Assembly: GCF_000719705.1 (NCBI RefSeq)
Contig: NZ_JOHO01000056.1
Coordinates: 1 to 46,803 of the forward strand
DNA: 46,803 nucleotides
Direction: 5' to 3'
DNA from: Streptomyces sp. NRRL S-350
GTDB lineage: Bacteria > Actinomycetota > Actinomycetes > Streptomycetales > Streptomycetaceae
A program made the position numbers and the translations under genes. The notes below the pieces were generated by a model. That model searched no databases, was not told the DNA's origin, and saw only the letters and a list, made by a program, of their open reading frames with translations. Numbering within the stretch: the stretch's first letter is position 1; each line of letters opens with the position of its first letter. Positions 25,465-32,453 of this stretch are shown piece after piece.

Positions 25465-26088
25465 GTGGACATCTGGTGGACTCTGCACCTCAAGCGCGAC
25501 CCGGCCAGCGTCCCGTTGGCCCGCCGCATCCTGCTCGGTGCCATGGCGACCGCGGGCGTCGACCCGCAGATCGCCGACGACCTCGGCGTCGCCCTCAGCG
25601 AGGCCTGCGCCAACGCGGTCGAGCACGGCGCCACCGGACGGCCCGACGACGGCTTCCAGGTCACCGCCTCGATCAGCGGCGACCGGCTGCGGATCGAGGT
25701 CACCGACTCCGGCCCCGGCCTGGCCGCCCCGGCCGCCCCGCCGGTCCGTCGCCCGGCCGCCCCGACCCCGGCCCGCTCGGCCCCGCGCCGCCCCCGCCGC
25801 GGCCGGGCCACCGTCCCGGCCCACGTCCTCACCGGCCACCGGCCCCGACGCGACGGCCACCCCTACGACACCCACGTCCTCCCCCGCCGCCCCACCGCCC
25901 CCACCCTGCGCCCCGTCGACCTCGACACCCTCCCCGACCTCACCGCCGAATCCGGCCGCGGCCTCTTCCTCATCCACGCCCTCACCGACCACGTCCAGCT
26001 CCGCAACCACCCCCTGCGGGGGGCGATCGTCAGCTTCGACAAGATCCTCAAGTGGCAGGACGGCGCGCTGCTGCGGGCGGCCTCCTGA
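25465..26088 (+). CDS. ATP-binding anti-sigma-type protein (HATPase_c, SpoIIAB/RsbW-like)
   Basis: A 207-aa protein of the stand-alone GHKL ATPase type common in Streptomyces, usually anti-sigma kinases or switch proteins. The N box ALSEACANAVEHG is near residue 49, the G1 box VTDSGPGL near 84, and the G2 box ESGRGLFLIHAL near 168. Between G1 and G2 sits an insert of about 75 residues, mostly Pro, Arg and Ala, where the usual ATP lid is short. I chose GTG 25465 because AGGAGGG lies 7 nt upstream; an in-frame ATG at 25435 lacks a site. No sigma or anti-sigma-antagonist gene is adjacent. Confidence 0.82.
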   Translation: MDIWWTLHLKRDPASVPLARRILLGAMATAGVDPQIADDLGVALSEACANAVEHGATGRPDDGFQVTASISGDRLRIEVTDSGPGLAAPAAPPVRRPAAPTPARSAPRRPRRGRATVPAHVLTGHRPRRDGHPYDTHVLPRRPTAPTLRPVDLDTLPDLTAESGRGLFLIHALTDHVQLRNHPLRGAIVSFDKILKWQDGALLRAAS

Positions 26089-26171
26089 GGGGCGGCGTGT
26101 CCGGCGGGGCCGCGCGGGCAGGCGCCGGCTTCCGGTTGCCGGGGGGCGGTGGGGGGTCGGACGATGGGGGG

Positions 26172-26402
26172 ATGATGCACCAGATGCGAGCCGAGTACGG
26201 GGCCGGCGGCGTGGCCGAGGGGGTGCGGCTGTGGCACGTGGTCCGGGGCGAGAGCAGTGTGGCGATGTGCGGGCGGGAGCTCGAGCCGGGGGCGGAGGTG
26301 CGGGAGGCGGTGCAGTGGGGGAAGACCCGGGAGCTGTGCTGCCACACCTGCGGGGCGTACTTCCTGCGTGAGGCGCCGTACCTGGCGGCCGAGCACCCGT
26401 AG
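26172..26402 (+). CDS. Small Cys/His protein
   Basis: A 76-aa protein. The core WHVVRGESSVAMCGRELEPGAEV is followed by ELCCHTCGAYFLRE, so four cysteines (one in MCGR, three in CCHTCG) and a histidine could bind a zinc ion. Similar small proteins are common in Streptomyces and of unknown role. The frame is clear of stops for longer, but the start is uncertain: ATG at 26172 or 26175, both close behind GGGGGG. It sits between the HATPase protein and an amidase, all on the plus strand. Confidence 0.65.
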   Translation: MMHQMRAEYGAGGVAEGVRLWHVVRGESSVAMCGRELEPGAEVREAVQWGKTRELCCHTCGAYFLREAPYLAAEHP

Positions 26403-26410
26403 GCCCGGTC

Positions 26411-26416
26411 TACGGT
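26411..26416 (+). promoter_or_regulatory. Possible -10 element of the amidase (leaderless)
   Basis: TACGGT followed by exactly 7 nt and ATG 26424 repeats the arrangement seen at serS and the first ABC ATPase. No -35 is evident. Confidence 0.35.
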
Positions 26417-26423
26417 GACCGGC

Positions 26424-27731
26424 ATGGAGCGATCCCTCGTCCGGCCGAGGCCGTTGACCGGTGAGGCTGCCGGCCTGCGGGCGGGTGTGCCGGGGCTGGC
26501 GGAGTACGTGGACCGGTTCTGCGCGCTGGTCGAGCGGGTCGATCCGCTGATCCACGCGTTCGTGCCGGAGCCCGGGAGGCATGGTCGACTGCGGGCGCAG
26601 GCGCGGGAGTTGGCGGCGCGGTACCCGGATCCGGCCGGGCGGCCACCGTTGTACGGGGTGGCGGTGGGGGTCAAGGACATCGTGCGGGTGGACGGGTTGC
26701 CCACGCACGCCGGGTCGGCGCTGCCGCCCGGGGTGCTGGCCGGGCCGCAGGCCGCGGTGGTGGACCGGCTGCGGGCGGCGGGGGCGCTGGTCGCGGGCAA
26801 GACGGTGACCGCCGAGTTCGCCGGGAGCGCTCCGGGGCCGACCCGCAACCCGCACCACCCGGGGCACACTCCGGGTGGTTCCAGCAGCGGTTCGGCGGCG
26901 GCGGTGGCGGCGGGGCTGGTGCCGCTGGCGGTCGGCACCCAGACGGTCGGCTCGGTGATCCGCCCGGCCGCGTACTGCGGGGTGGTGGGCTTCCGGCCGA
27001 CGTACGGGCGGATCCCGGTGGGCGGGGTGATCCCGAACGCGCCGAGCTTCGACACCGTGGGGGTGTTCACCGCGGACCTGGCCGGCGCGGCCCTGGCGGC
27101 CTCGCTGCTCTGCGACGACTGGCGGCCGGTGGGGGAGGCGCCGGCGCCCGTGCTGGGGGTGCCGGAGGGGGCGTACCTGGAGCGGGTCGAGCCGGCCGCG
27201 CTGCGCGTCTTCGAGGAGCGGGTGGAGCGGTTGGCGGAGGCCGGGCTGGTGGTGCGCCGGGTGGGACTGTTCCCGGACTTCGCCGAGGTGGGGCGGCAGT
27301 TGCAGGCCGTCAACCGGTTCGAGGCGGCCCGCAGCCATGCCGACTGGTTCGCCCGGTTCGGGGGCCTGTACCGGCCGGAGACGGTGGCGGGCATCCGGGT
27401 CGGCCAGGGCGTCGCGCCCGCGGACCGGGCGGCGGGGCTGCGGTTCCGGGAGCTGCTGCGCGAGCGGGTGGCCGCAGCGGGTGCGGCGGCGGGGGTGGAC
27501 CTGTGGCTGGCGCCGTCGGCGACCGGCGGGGCGCCGGAGGGCCTGCACAGCACCGGGGACGCGGTGATGTCGCTGCCGTGGAGCTTCCTGGGGCGGCCGG
27601 CGCTGAACCTGCCGGCCGGGCGGACCGGGGGCGGGCTGCCCCTGGGCCTCCAGGTGGTCGGTGCGGAGGGCGCGGACGAGCGGCTGCTGGCCCAATCAGC
27701 CGTGCTGGAGCGGCTGCTGGCGGAGGGTTAG
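26424..27731 (+). CDS. Amidase signature family hydrolase
   Basis: A 435-aa amide hydrolase with the Ser-cisSer-Lys triad: Lys in GVAVGVKDIVRVDG (about residue 83), and the Gly/Ser loop TPGGSSSGSAAAVAAGLVPLAVGTQTVGSVIRPA holding the other two Ser near 153 and 177. The substrate is unknown. GatA is unlikely because the gatB and gatC partners are missing. I prefer ATG 26424 over GTG 26415. It converges on the TetR gene, and the two coding regions overlap by 4 nt at their stops. Confidence 0.87.
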   Translation: MERSLVRPRPLTGEAAGLRAGVPGLAEYVDRFCALVERVDPLIHAFVPEPGRHGRLRAQARELAARYPDPAGRPPLYGVAVGVKDIVRVDGLPTHAGSALPPGVLAGPQAAVVDRLRAAGALVAGKTVTAEFAGSAPGPTRNPHHPGHTPGGSSSGSAAAVAAGLVPLAVGTQTVGSVIRPAAYCGVVGFRPTYGRIPVGGVIPNAPSFDTVGVFTADLAGAALAASLLCDDWRPVGEAPAPVLGVPEGAYLERVEPAALRVFEERVERLAEAGLVVRRVGLFPDFAEVGRQLQAVNRFEAARSHADWFARFGGLYRPETVAGIRVGQGVAPADRAAGLRFRELLRERVAAAGAAAGVDLWLAPSATGGAPEGLHSTGDAVMSLPWSFLGRPALNLPAGRTGGGLPLGLQVVGAEGADERLLAQSAVLERLLAEG

Positions 27732-28369
27732 GCGAGGGCCGGGTCGGCCGGGTCGGCGGCCTCGGCGCGCAGGAGGCGCAGCAGGAGGCGGCCGGCGCGC
27801 TCGTACGGGGTGGTCTCGTCGTGCAGGACGGCCTGGGAGTTGGCCGTCTCCAGGACGGCGATCAGGGCGAAGGCGAGGTCGCCGAGGTCGGTGTCGGGGC
27901 GCACGGCGCCGGCGGCGCGGGCTTCGGCGAGGGCCGCGACGATCGTGTCGGACCATTCCCGGGCGCAGCCGGCCAGGGCGTCGCGGACGGCGCCGGGGCG
28001 GGCGTCGAACTCGGCGGTGACCTCGTAGAAGAAGCAGCCGCCGGGGAAGACCCGGGCGCGGGAGTAGGCGAGCCAGCCCTCGCACAGGGCGCGGACCCGG
28101 GGGAGGCCGGGCGGGGTGTCGGCGGCGGGGACGACGACGGCGTCGGCGAAGATCCGGCGGGCGGCGCGGACGGTGGCGAGCTGCAGTTCCTCCTTGGAGC
28201 CGAAGCCGGCGAAGACGCCGCTCTTGCTGAGCCCGAGGTCGGTGGCGAGGCGGCCGATGGAGAGCGCGTCCAGGCCTTCGACGGAGGCGATCGCGACGGC
28301 TCGGCGCAGGACGGCCCGGCGGGTCTCCTCGCCGCGCAGGACCCGTCCGTCCGTGGTCGGTCCGGCCAT
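27728..28369 (-). CDS. TetR-family repressor
   Basis: A 213-aa regulator. The helix-turn-helix lies at residues 15-60 (VLRRAVAIASVEGLDALSIGRLATDLGLSKSGVFAGFGSKEEL), followed by a mostly helical ligand domain with the TetR_C_6-like GGCFFYEVTAEFDARPGAVRDAL. It is divergent from the alpha/beta hydrolase at 28570 with 200 nt between. A palindrome in that gap lies between the hydrolase's probable -35 and -10, so it likely represses the hydrolase operon and perhaps itself. Confidence 0.88.
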   Translation of the reverse strand: MAGPTTDGRVLRGEETRRAVLRRAVAIASVEGLDALSIGRLATDLGLSKSGVFAGFGSKEELQLATVRAARRIFADAVVVPAADTPPGLPRVRALCEGWLAYSRARVFPGGCFFYEVTAEFDARPGAVRDALAGCAREWSDTIVAALAEARAAGAVRPDTDLGDLAFALIAVLETANSQAVLHDETTPYERAGRLLLRLLRAEAADPADPALA

Positions 28370-28433
28370 CGTCCGCCCCCGTTCTGCTCGCAGTGCGTGC
28401 GGCCCAGGGTAGTGGGTCGGCGGTCCGCACCCG

Positions 28434-28463
28434 CTGAAACTGCACGAACGGTCGTGCTAATAT
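28434..28463 (+). promoter_or_regulatory. Probable promoter of the hydrolase operon with TetR operator
   Basis: CTGAAA (28434-28439) and TAATAT (28458-28463), 18 nt apart, make a recognisable -35/-10 pair. The spacer contains GCACGAAC GGTCGTGC (28442-28457), an 8+8 palindrome with one mismatch per arm, of the kind bound by TetR repressors. Binding there would block RNA polymerase directly. Confidence 0.65.
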
Positions 28464-28495
28464 CTCGACCCGAGGTCGACCGGGCTCGACCCGAG
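28464..28495. repeat. Two 11-bp direct repeats in the leader
   Basis: CTCGACCCGAG at 28464-28474 and 28485-28495 (starts 21 nt apart). Each is itself an inverted repeat (CTCG, CGAG). They lie just after the -10 element. They could be secondary operators or structured leader RNA. Confidence 0.5.
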
Positions 28496-28569
28496 CTCGA
28501 CCGATCCCGCTGCGCGAGCAGCACGGCCCCACCCCGCAGGAACACCCGTCCGCACCGACAGGGAGACCG

Positions 28570-29436
28570 ATGGACCCGGCCCAGGCACTGATCCGCACCG
28601 TCCTCGACCCCACCGCCCGGGTCGCCCCCGCAGTGGCCGGACGGATCGCCTACGAGTTGTTCATGCACCCGATGCGGCGCAGCCGGGTGCGCCCGGCGGA
28701 GCGGGACGTCCACCGGCGGGCCGTCACCGAGCGGCTCGCCGTGAACGGCAAGCGGGTGGTCGGCTACCGCTGGGGCAGCGGCGAGCGGCCGGTCCTGCTG
28801 CTGCACGGCTGGCGCTCCAGGGCGTCCCGGTACGCGCCCCTGGTGCCCCGGCTGCAGGCGCTCGGGCTGAGCGCCGTCTCCTTCGACGCGCCGGGCCACG
28901 GCGACTCCGGCGGACGGACCACCAGCGTGCTGGAGGTCGGCGAGCTGGCGCTGCGGCTCCAGGAGCGGTACGGGCCGTTCGAGGCCGTCATCGCGCACTC
29001 ATTCGGCGTCTGCGCCGCCTTCGGCGCGCTGGCCGACGGCCTGCGGGCGGGCCGGCTGGCGGCCGTCGCCGGGGTGTCCCGGGTCGGGTTCTTCCCGGCG
29101 GCGTTCGGCGCCGGGCTCGGACTGGACGAGGCGGTCGAGCGCGCCCTGCGGGACCGGATCGAGCGGGAGCTGTTCGGCGGGGACGCCGGGGGCTGGGAGC
29201 GCTACGACGCCGCCCGGCGGGTGGCGGAGGTGGACCTGCCGGTCCTCGTGGTCCACGACGAGGACGACGACGTCGTCCCGCTCGGCCAGGCGCACCGACT
29301 GCGGAAGGCGTACGGGGAGCGGCTCGACCTGGTGGTCACCCGGGGGCTCGGCCACCGCCGGATCGTCGCGGAACCCGCCGTCGTTGACCAGGTGATCGGA
29401 TTCCTGTCCACCGGCCCGGAGGTCACCGCGGCATGA
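28570..29436 (+). CDS. Alpha/beta hydrolase
   Basis: A 288-aa hydrolase of the alpha/beta fold. The oxyanion segment is LLLHGWRSRASRY (about residue 78), the nucleophile elbow IAHSFGV (Ser near 143), the acid DEDDDVVP (about 233), and the His in GLGHRR (about 262); the catalytic set is complete. The GDSGG stretch is on the loop after strand 4. Lipase/esterase activity on an unknown substrate is likely. It is the first gene of a TetR-controlled operon and its stop overlaps the next start (ATGA). Confidence 0.86.
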   Translation: MDPAQALIRTVLDPTARVAPAVAGRIAYELFMHPMRRSRVRPAERDVHRRAVTERLAVNGKRVVGYRWGSGERPVLLLHGWRSRASRYAPLVPRLQALGLSAVSFDAPGHGDSGGRTTSVLEVGELALRLQERYGPFEAVIAHSFGVCAAFGALADGLRAGRLAAVAGVSRVGFFPAAFGAGLGLDEAVERALRDRIERELFGGDAGGWERYDAARRVAEVDLPVLVVHDEDDDVVPLGQAHRLRKAYGERLDLVVTRGLGHRRIVAEPAVVDQVIGFLSTGPEVTAA

Positions 29437-30047
29437 AGCTCATCGAACTGCACGCACGGTCCATGGAGTCGGCCGCCGACGTGGTGGACGCCGTGCGGCC
29501 CGGGCAGCTGGACCTGCCCACCCCGTGCGCGGGCTGGACACTGCGCCGGCTGCTGGAGCACTGCGTCGGCCAGCACCGGGGCTTCGCGGCCGCCGCCCGC
29601 GGCGCCGGGCCCGACCTCGCGCTCTTCGCGGACGCCCCGCTCGGCGACGACCCGGCGGGCGCCTTCCGCCGGACCGGCTTCGACCTCACCGCCGCGTTCC
29701 GCGAGGCGGACGCGGCCGGCCGGTCGCTGTGGCTCCCGGAGATCCGCGACGGCGGCCCGTTCCCGCTCGCGCAGGCGGTGGGCTTCCACCTGCTCGACAC
29801 GCTCGTGCACGGCTGGGACGTCGCGGCCGCGCTCGGCACCCGGGAGGGCTTCGTCGCGGCGGTGGACGGCGACGAGGAACTGGTCGCCGCGCTGCTGGCG
29901 GTGACGGAGTCCGTTCCGGACACCCCGGAGGCCCGGGCGCCCGGCCGGGCCTTCCGGCCGGGCCTGCCGCCGGGGCCGGGTGCCGGGCCGGGCCGGTTCG
30001 AGCGCGCCCTGGCGCTGCTCGGCCGCGATCCCGCCTGGAAGGCGTGA
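29433..30047 (+). CDS. TIGR03086 family metal-dependent DinB-like protein
   Basis: A 204-aa protein of the mycothiol-dependent maleylpyruvate isomerase / DinB superfamily (TIGR03086 type). The opening LHARSMESAADVVDAVRPGQLDLPTPCAGWTLRRLLEHCVGQH is diagnostic (the PTPC.GWTLR.LL.H motif), and HLLDTLVHGWD in the middle gives the other metal-binding histidines. Enzymes of this family use mycothiol; the exact reaction here is unknown. It is translationally coupled to the hydrolase. Confidence 0.85.
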   Translation: MKLIELHARSMESAADVVDAVRPGQLDLPTPCAGWTLRRLLEHCVGQHRGFAAAARGAGPDLALFADAPLGDDPAGAFRRTGFDLTAAFREADAAGRSLWLPEIRDGGPFPLAQAVGFHLLDTLVHGWDVAAALGTREGFVAAVDGDEELVAALLAVTESVPDTPEARAPGRAFRPGLPPGPGAGPGRFERALALLGRDPAWKA

Positions 30048-30071
30048 CCCGGGAGGACCGGCCGTCTCCGG

Positions 30072-30120
30072 AGGCCTCCTGAGCCGGCTCGCTCCGGGGG
30101 CCGGCCGGCTCAGGAGGCCT
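30072..30120. terminator. 17-bp perfect hairpin, overlapping the end of the 38-aa gene
   Basis: AGGCCTCCTGAGCCGGC (30072-30088) pairs with GCCGGCTCAGGAGGCCT (30104-30120) around a 15-nt loop. It ends the hydrolase operon on the plus strand. On the minus strand the distal arm contains the stop codon of the 38-aa membrane protein gene, so it can serve both transcripts. Confidence 0.85.
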
Positions 30121-30226
30121 TGCCGCGCTGCTCGTCCGGGAAGCTCGGGCCGCCGATCAGGAAGAGCAGGGCGGCGGTCGGAAAGCCGAGCGAGGCGGCC
30201 AGCACCACGATGAACTGCCAGAACAT
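30110..30226 (-). CDS. 38-residue membrane protein
   Basis: A tiny gene: MFWQFIVVLAASLGFPTAAL opens directly into one hydrophobic helix (residues 4-24), then a polar tail GGPSFPDEQRGKAS. AGGAG sits 8 nt before the ATG, and the stop lies in a strong hairpin. The clear ribosome site and the coding bias support a real gene. No function can be assigned. Confidence 0.6.
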   Translation of the reverse strand: MFWQFIVVLAASLGFPTAALLFLIGGPSFPDEQRGKAS

Positions 30227-30429
30227 CTTCCGCTCCTCGTCAGTCGCGGGCCGCTCGGGCACCCGAAGGTGCTCCCAAACCTGACCCGCCCCGATTGGCC
30301 GAATTGTCCGGTCATTCACCGACGGTATGGCCGAATCACCCCGGCTGCCACCGGGCGCCCCGCCCCGGGCCGCGCCACACCGGCGCACGGGGCTGGGCGC
30401 GGGCCGGGGGCGGCGTCCACACTGTCGGG

Positions 30430-31251
30430 ATGCAGCTACAGCTCGCAGGGGAAGCACGGCGGCCCGACCGCGAGAGCGAGGACTTCGCGGCGGCCTCGCC
30501 GGAGGCGCTGGTCCTGCTGGACGGCGCGAGTTCGCCGGCCGGCCTGGAGTCCGGGTGCCGACACGGAACGGCCTGGTACGTACGGCGGCTGGGCGTGCAC
30601 CTGCTCGCCCGGCTCACCGACCGGGCGGACCGCTCGATCGCCGAGTGCCTGGCCGACGCCATCGTGGAGACGGCCGCACTGCACGGCGGCCGCTGCGACC
30701 TGGCCCATCCCAACACGCCCGCCGCGATGGTGGTCGCGGCCCGGCGGCACGGCGAGGTGCTGGAGTACCTGGTGCTGGGCGACTCGCTCCTGGTGCTGGA
30801 GTTCAGGGACGGTCCGCCGAAGGTGATCGGGGACAACCAGCGCTTCCCCGGCGGGGAGGAACTGCGCCGGCAGGTCTGGTCGACCGTGCCCGGCTCGGCC
30901 GAGCGGGCGGCGCTGCACCTGGAGTACGCGCTGGCCGTCCGGGCCGCCCGGAACCGGGGCGCCGGGCCGTGGATCGCCGCCGCCGGCCCGCGCGCGGCCG
31001 AGCACGCCGAGACCGGCTTCGTCCGGCTGGACCGGCTGCACGCGCTGGCCGCCCTCACCGACGGGGCCTCGCGCTACACCGAGCGCTTCGGGCTGGGCAG
31101 TTGGGGCGACGTGCTGCGGCTGCTGGCCGAGTCGGGCCCGGGCGAGCTGATCGCCCAGGTCCGCGCGGTGGAGCGGGCGGACGCCGCCTGCGAGCGCTGG
31201 CCGCGGGGCAAGACGCACGACGACGCCTCGGCCCTCTACGCGCTGCTGTAG
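30430..31251 (+). CDS. PP2C-like phosphatase domain protein
   Basis: A 273-aa protein with the PPM/PP2C pattern: an early acidic motif EDFAAASPEALVLLDGASSP (the D-x-x-D and LLDG strand), VLGDSLLVL near 117, TDGAS near 213 and KTHDDASALYALL at the C-terminus (the THDD.S metal-binding motif). The overall layout matches metal-dependent Ser/Thr phosphatases. ATG 30430 keeps these motifs in normal positions. No kinase is adjacent; the nearest is 28 kb away. Confidence 0.72.
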   Translation: MQLQLAGEARRPDRESEDFAAASPEALVLLDGASSPAGLESGCRHGTAWYVRRLGVHLLARLTDRADRSIAECLADAIVETAALHGGRCDLAHPNTPAAMVVAARRHGEVLEYLVLGDSLLVLEFRDGPPKVIGDNQRFPGGEELRRQVWSTVPGSAERAALHLEYALAVRAARNRGAGPWIAAAGPRAAEHAETGFVRLDRLHALAALTDGASRYTERFGLGSWGDVLRLLAESGPGELIAQVRAVERADAACERWPRGKTHDDASALYALL

Positions 31252-31261
31252 GCGCTGCGCG

Positions 31262-31320
31262 CGGCGGCCGGGGCGTCGTACGTCGGTGGGGCGGGCGCCC
31301 GTCGGAGGCTCCGGCCGCCG
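31262..31320. terminator. Possible terminator between convergent genes
   Basis: CGGCGGCCGG (31262-31271) and CCGGCCGCCG (31311-31320) form a 10-bp stem around a 39-nt GC-rich loop, between the PP2C-like gene (+) and the oxygenase gene (-). The long loop lowers confidence. Confidence 0.35.
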
Positions 31321-31362
31321 GCGGGCGGGCGGTGGCACGGGCTGCGGGGCCCGGGGTCGGGC

Positions 31363-32370
31363 TCAGCCCGCGAGCGGCGTGGCCGCCCGGACGACCTCCT
31401 CCATCCGGCTGCCCCAGCGCATCCGCAGCCGGACCCGGGGGCCGCCGACGCCGGTCGGCTCGATCTTCAGGGTGCGCTCCGCCGTCCAGCCCATGGCACG
31501 GAACTCGCCCTCGCCGAGGTGGACCAGACCGGCCCGGGGCTCGCCGTCCACGTCCAGCACCAGGCGCTCGCCGTCGACCCGGATCCGGCCCGCCCGGTCC
31601 TCCGAGACCGAGACGGCGTCGGCGGTGTGCTGGTCGTCGGCGGCCGCCAACTCCTCGGACTCGCCGTACAGGAAGGCCTCCGGAAGGGCGAACTCGCAGG
31701 CGAAGGAGGGGAGTTCGGTGGCGTCCAGGGGCAGCTCGGGGCGGTTGAGCAGCACGTCGGACCAGCGCACGCGGTCCCGGAACTCGGCCGGGAACAGCTC
31801 CAGCAGGTCGTGGTTGACGTAGGCGTCGATGACCATGTGGACCCGGCGCTCGGTGCCCTCGTTGCGCACCGAGTGCGGCCGGGAGAAGTCGCCGAACCAG
31901 AGGGTGCCGGGCTGCCAGGTGTGGTCCTCGCCGCCGACCGTCAGCACGGCCTTGTCGTTGGTGACCAGCGGGATGTGCAGCCGGACCCAGCCGGCCGGCA
32001 GGCCGTACGGGACGTCCCGGTGCTCGTCGACCTCTGCCCCGGCGCCCAGCGACATCAGGCGCACCGCGCGCAGCTCCGTCGGCAGGGCGGCCAGGATGGA
32101 CGCCATGTACGGCGCCCGCGCCAGCCAGGACGTCCCGGCGTAGCCGACCAGGCCGAGGCCGCCCGGGTCGGTGCGCTCGTCGCTGCCCTCGGGGCTGCGC
32201 AGCGGGAGCACCCGCCAGTCGAGCACGGTCGCCTCGCCGGGTTCGAGGCTCTCGCCGTAGGTCCGCTGGGCGGCCCACTGGGTCCGCTCCAGGTCGTGGA
32301 GTTCGGCCAGCAGCCGATCGACGTCGTACTCACCCTTGAGCTGTACCGCAGCGAACGCACCACTGGACAT
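31363..32370 (-). CDS. AspH/proline-hydroxylase-like Fe(II)/2-oxoglutarate dioxygenase
   Basis: A 335-aa enzyme of the aspartyl/asparaginyl beta-hydroxylase superfamily, which also includes free L-proline hydroxylases. The iron site is HRD (in EVDEHRD, about residue 117) plus a second His in GDFSRPHSVRNEG (about 167); the Arg of RRVHMVID follows as the 2-oxoglutarate anchor. The C-terminal 130 residues form an extra domain. It hydroxylates an amino acid, free or protein-bound. It is the most downstream gene of the NRPS cluster. ATG 32370 follows a GAAAGAGA site. Confidence 0.8.
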   Translation of the reverse strand: MSSGAFAAVQLKGEYDVDRLLAELHDLERTQWAAQRTYGESLEPGEATVLDWRVLPLRSPEGSDERTDPGGLGLVGYAGTSWLARAPYMASILAALPTELRAVRLMSLGAGAEVDEHRDVPYGLPAGWVRLHIPLVTNDKAVLTVGGEDHTWQPGTLWFGDFSRPHSVRNEGTERRVHMVIDAYVNHDLLELFPAEFRDRVRWSDVLLNRPELPLDATELPSFACEFALPEAFLYGESEELAAADDQHTADAVSVSEDRAGRIRVDGERLVLDVDGEPRAGLVHLGEGEFRAMGWTAERTLKIEPTGVGGPRVRLRMRWGSRMEEVVRAATPLAG

Positions 32371-32453
32371 GGGAATCGTCTCTTTCCGTGGGTCAGAGGT
32401 ATCCGGGGTCGGGACTTCGAGCTCTGCTGTCACGTTATGCGGCGAAATCCGCG

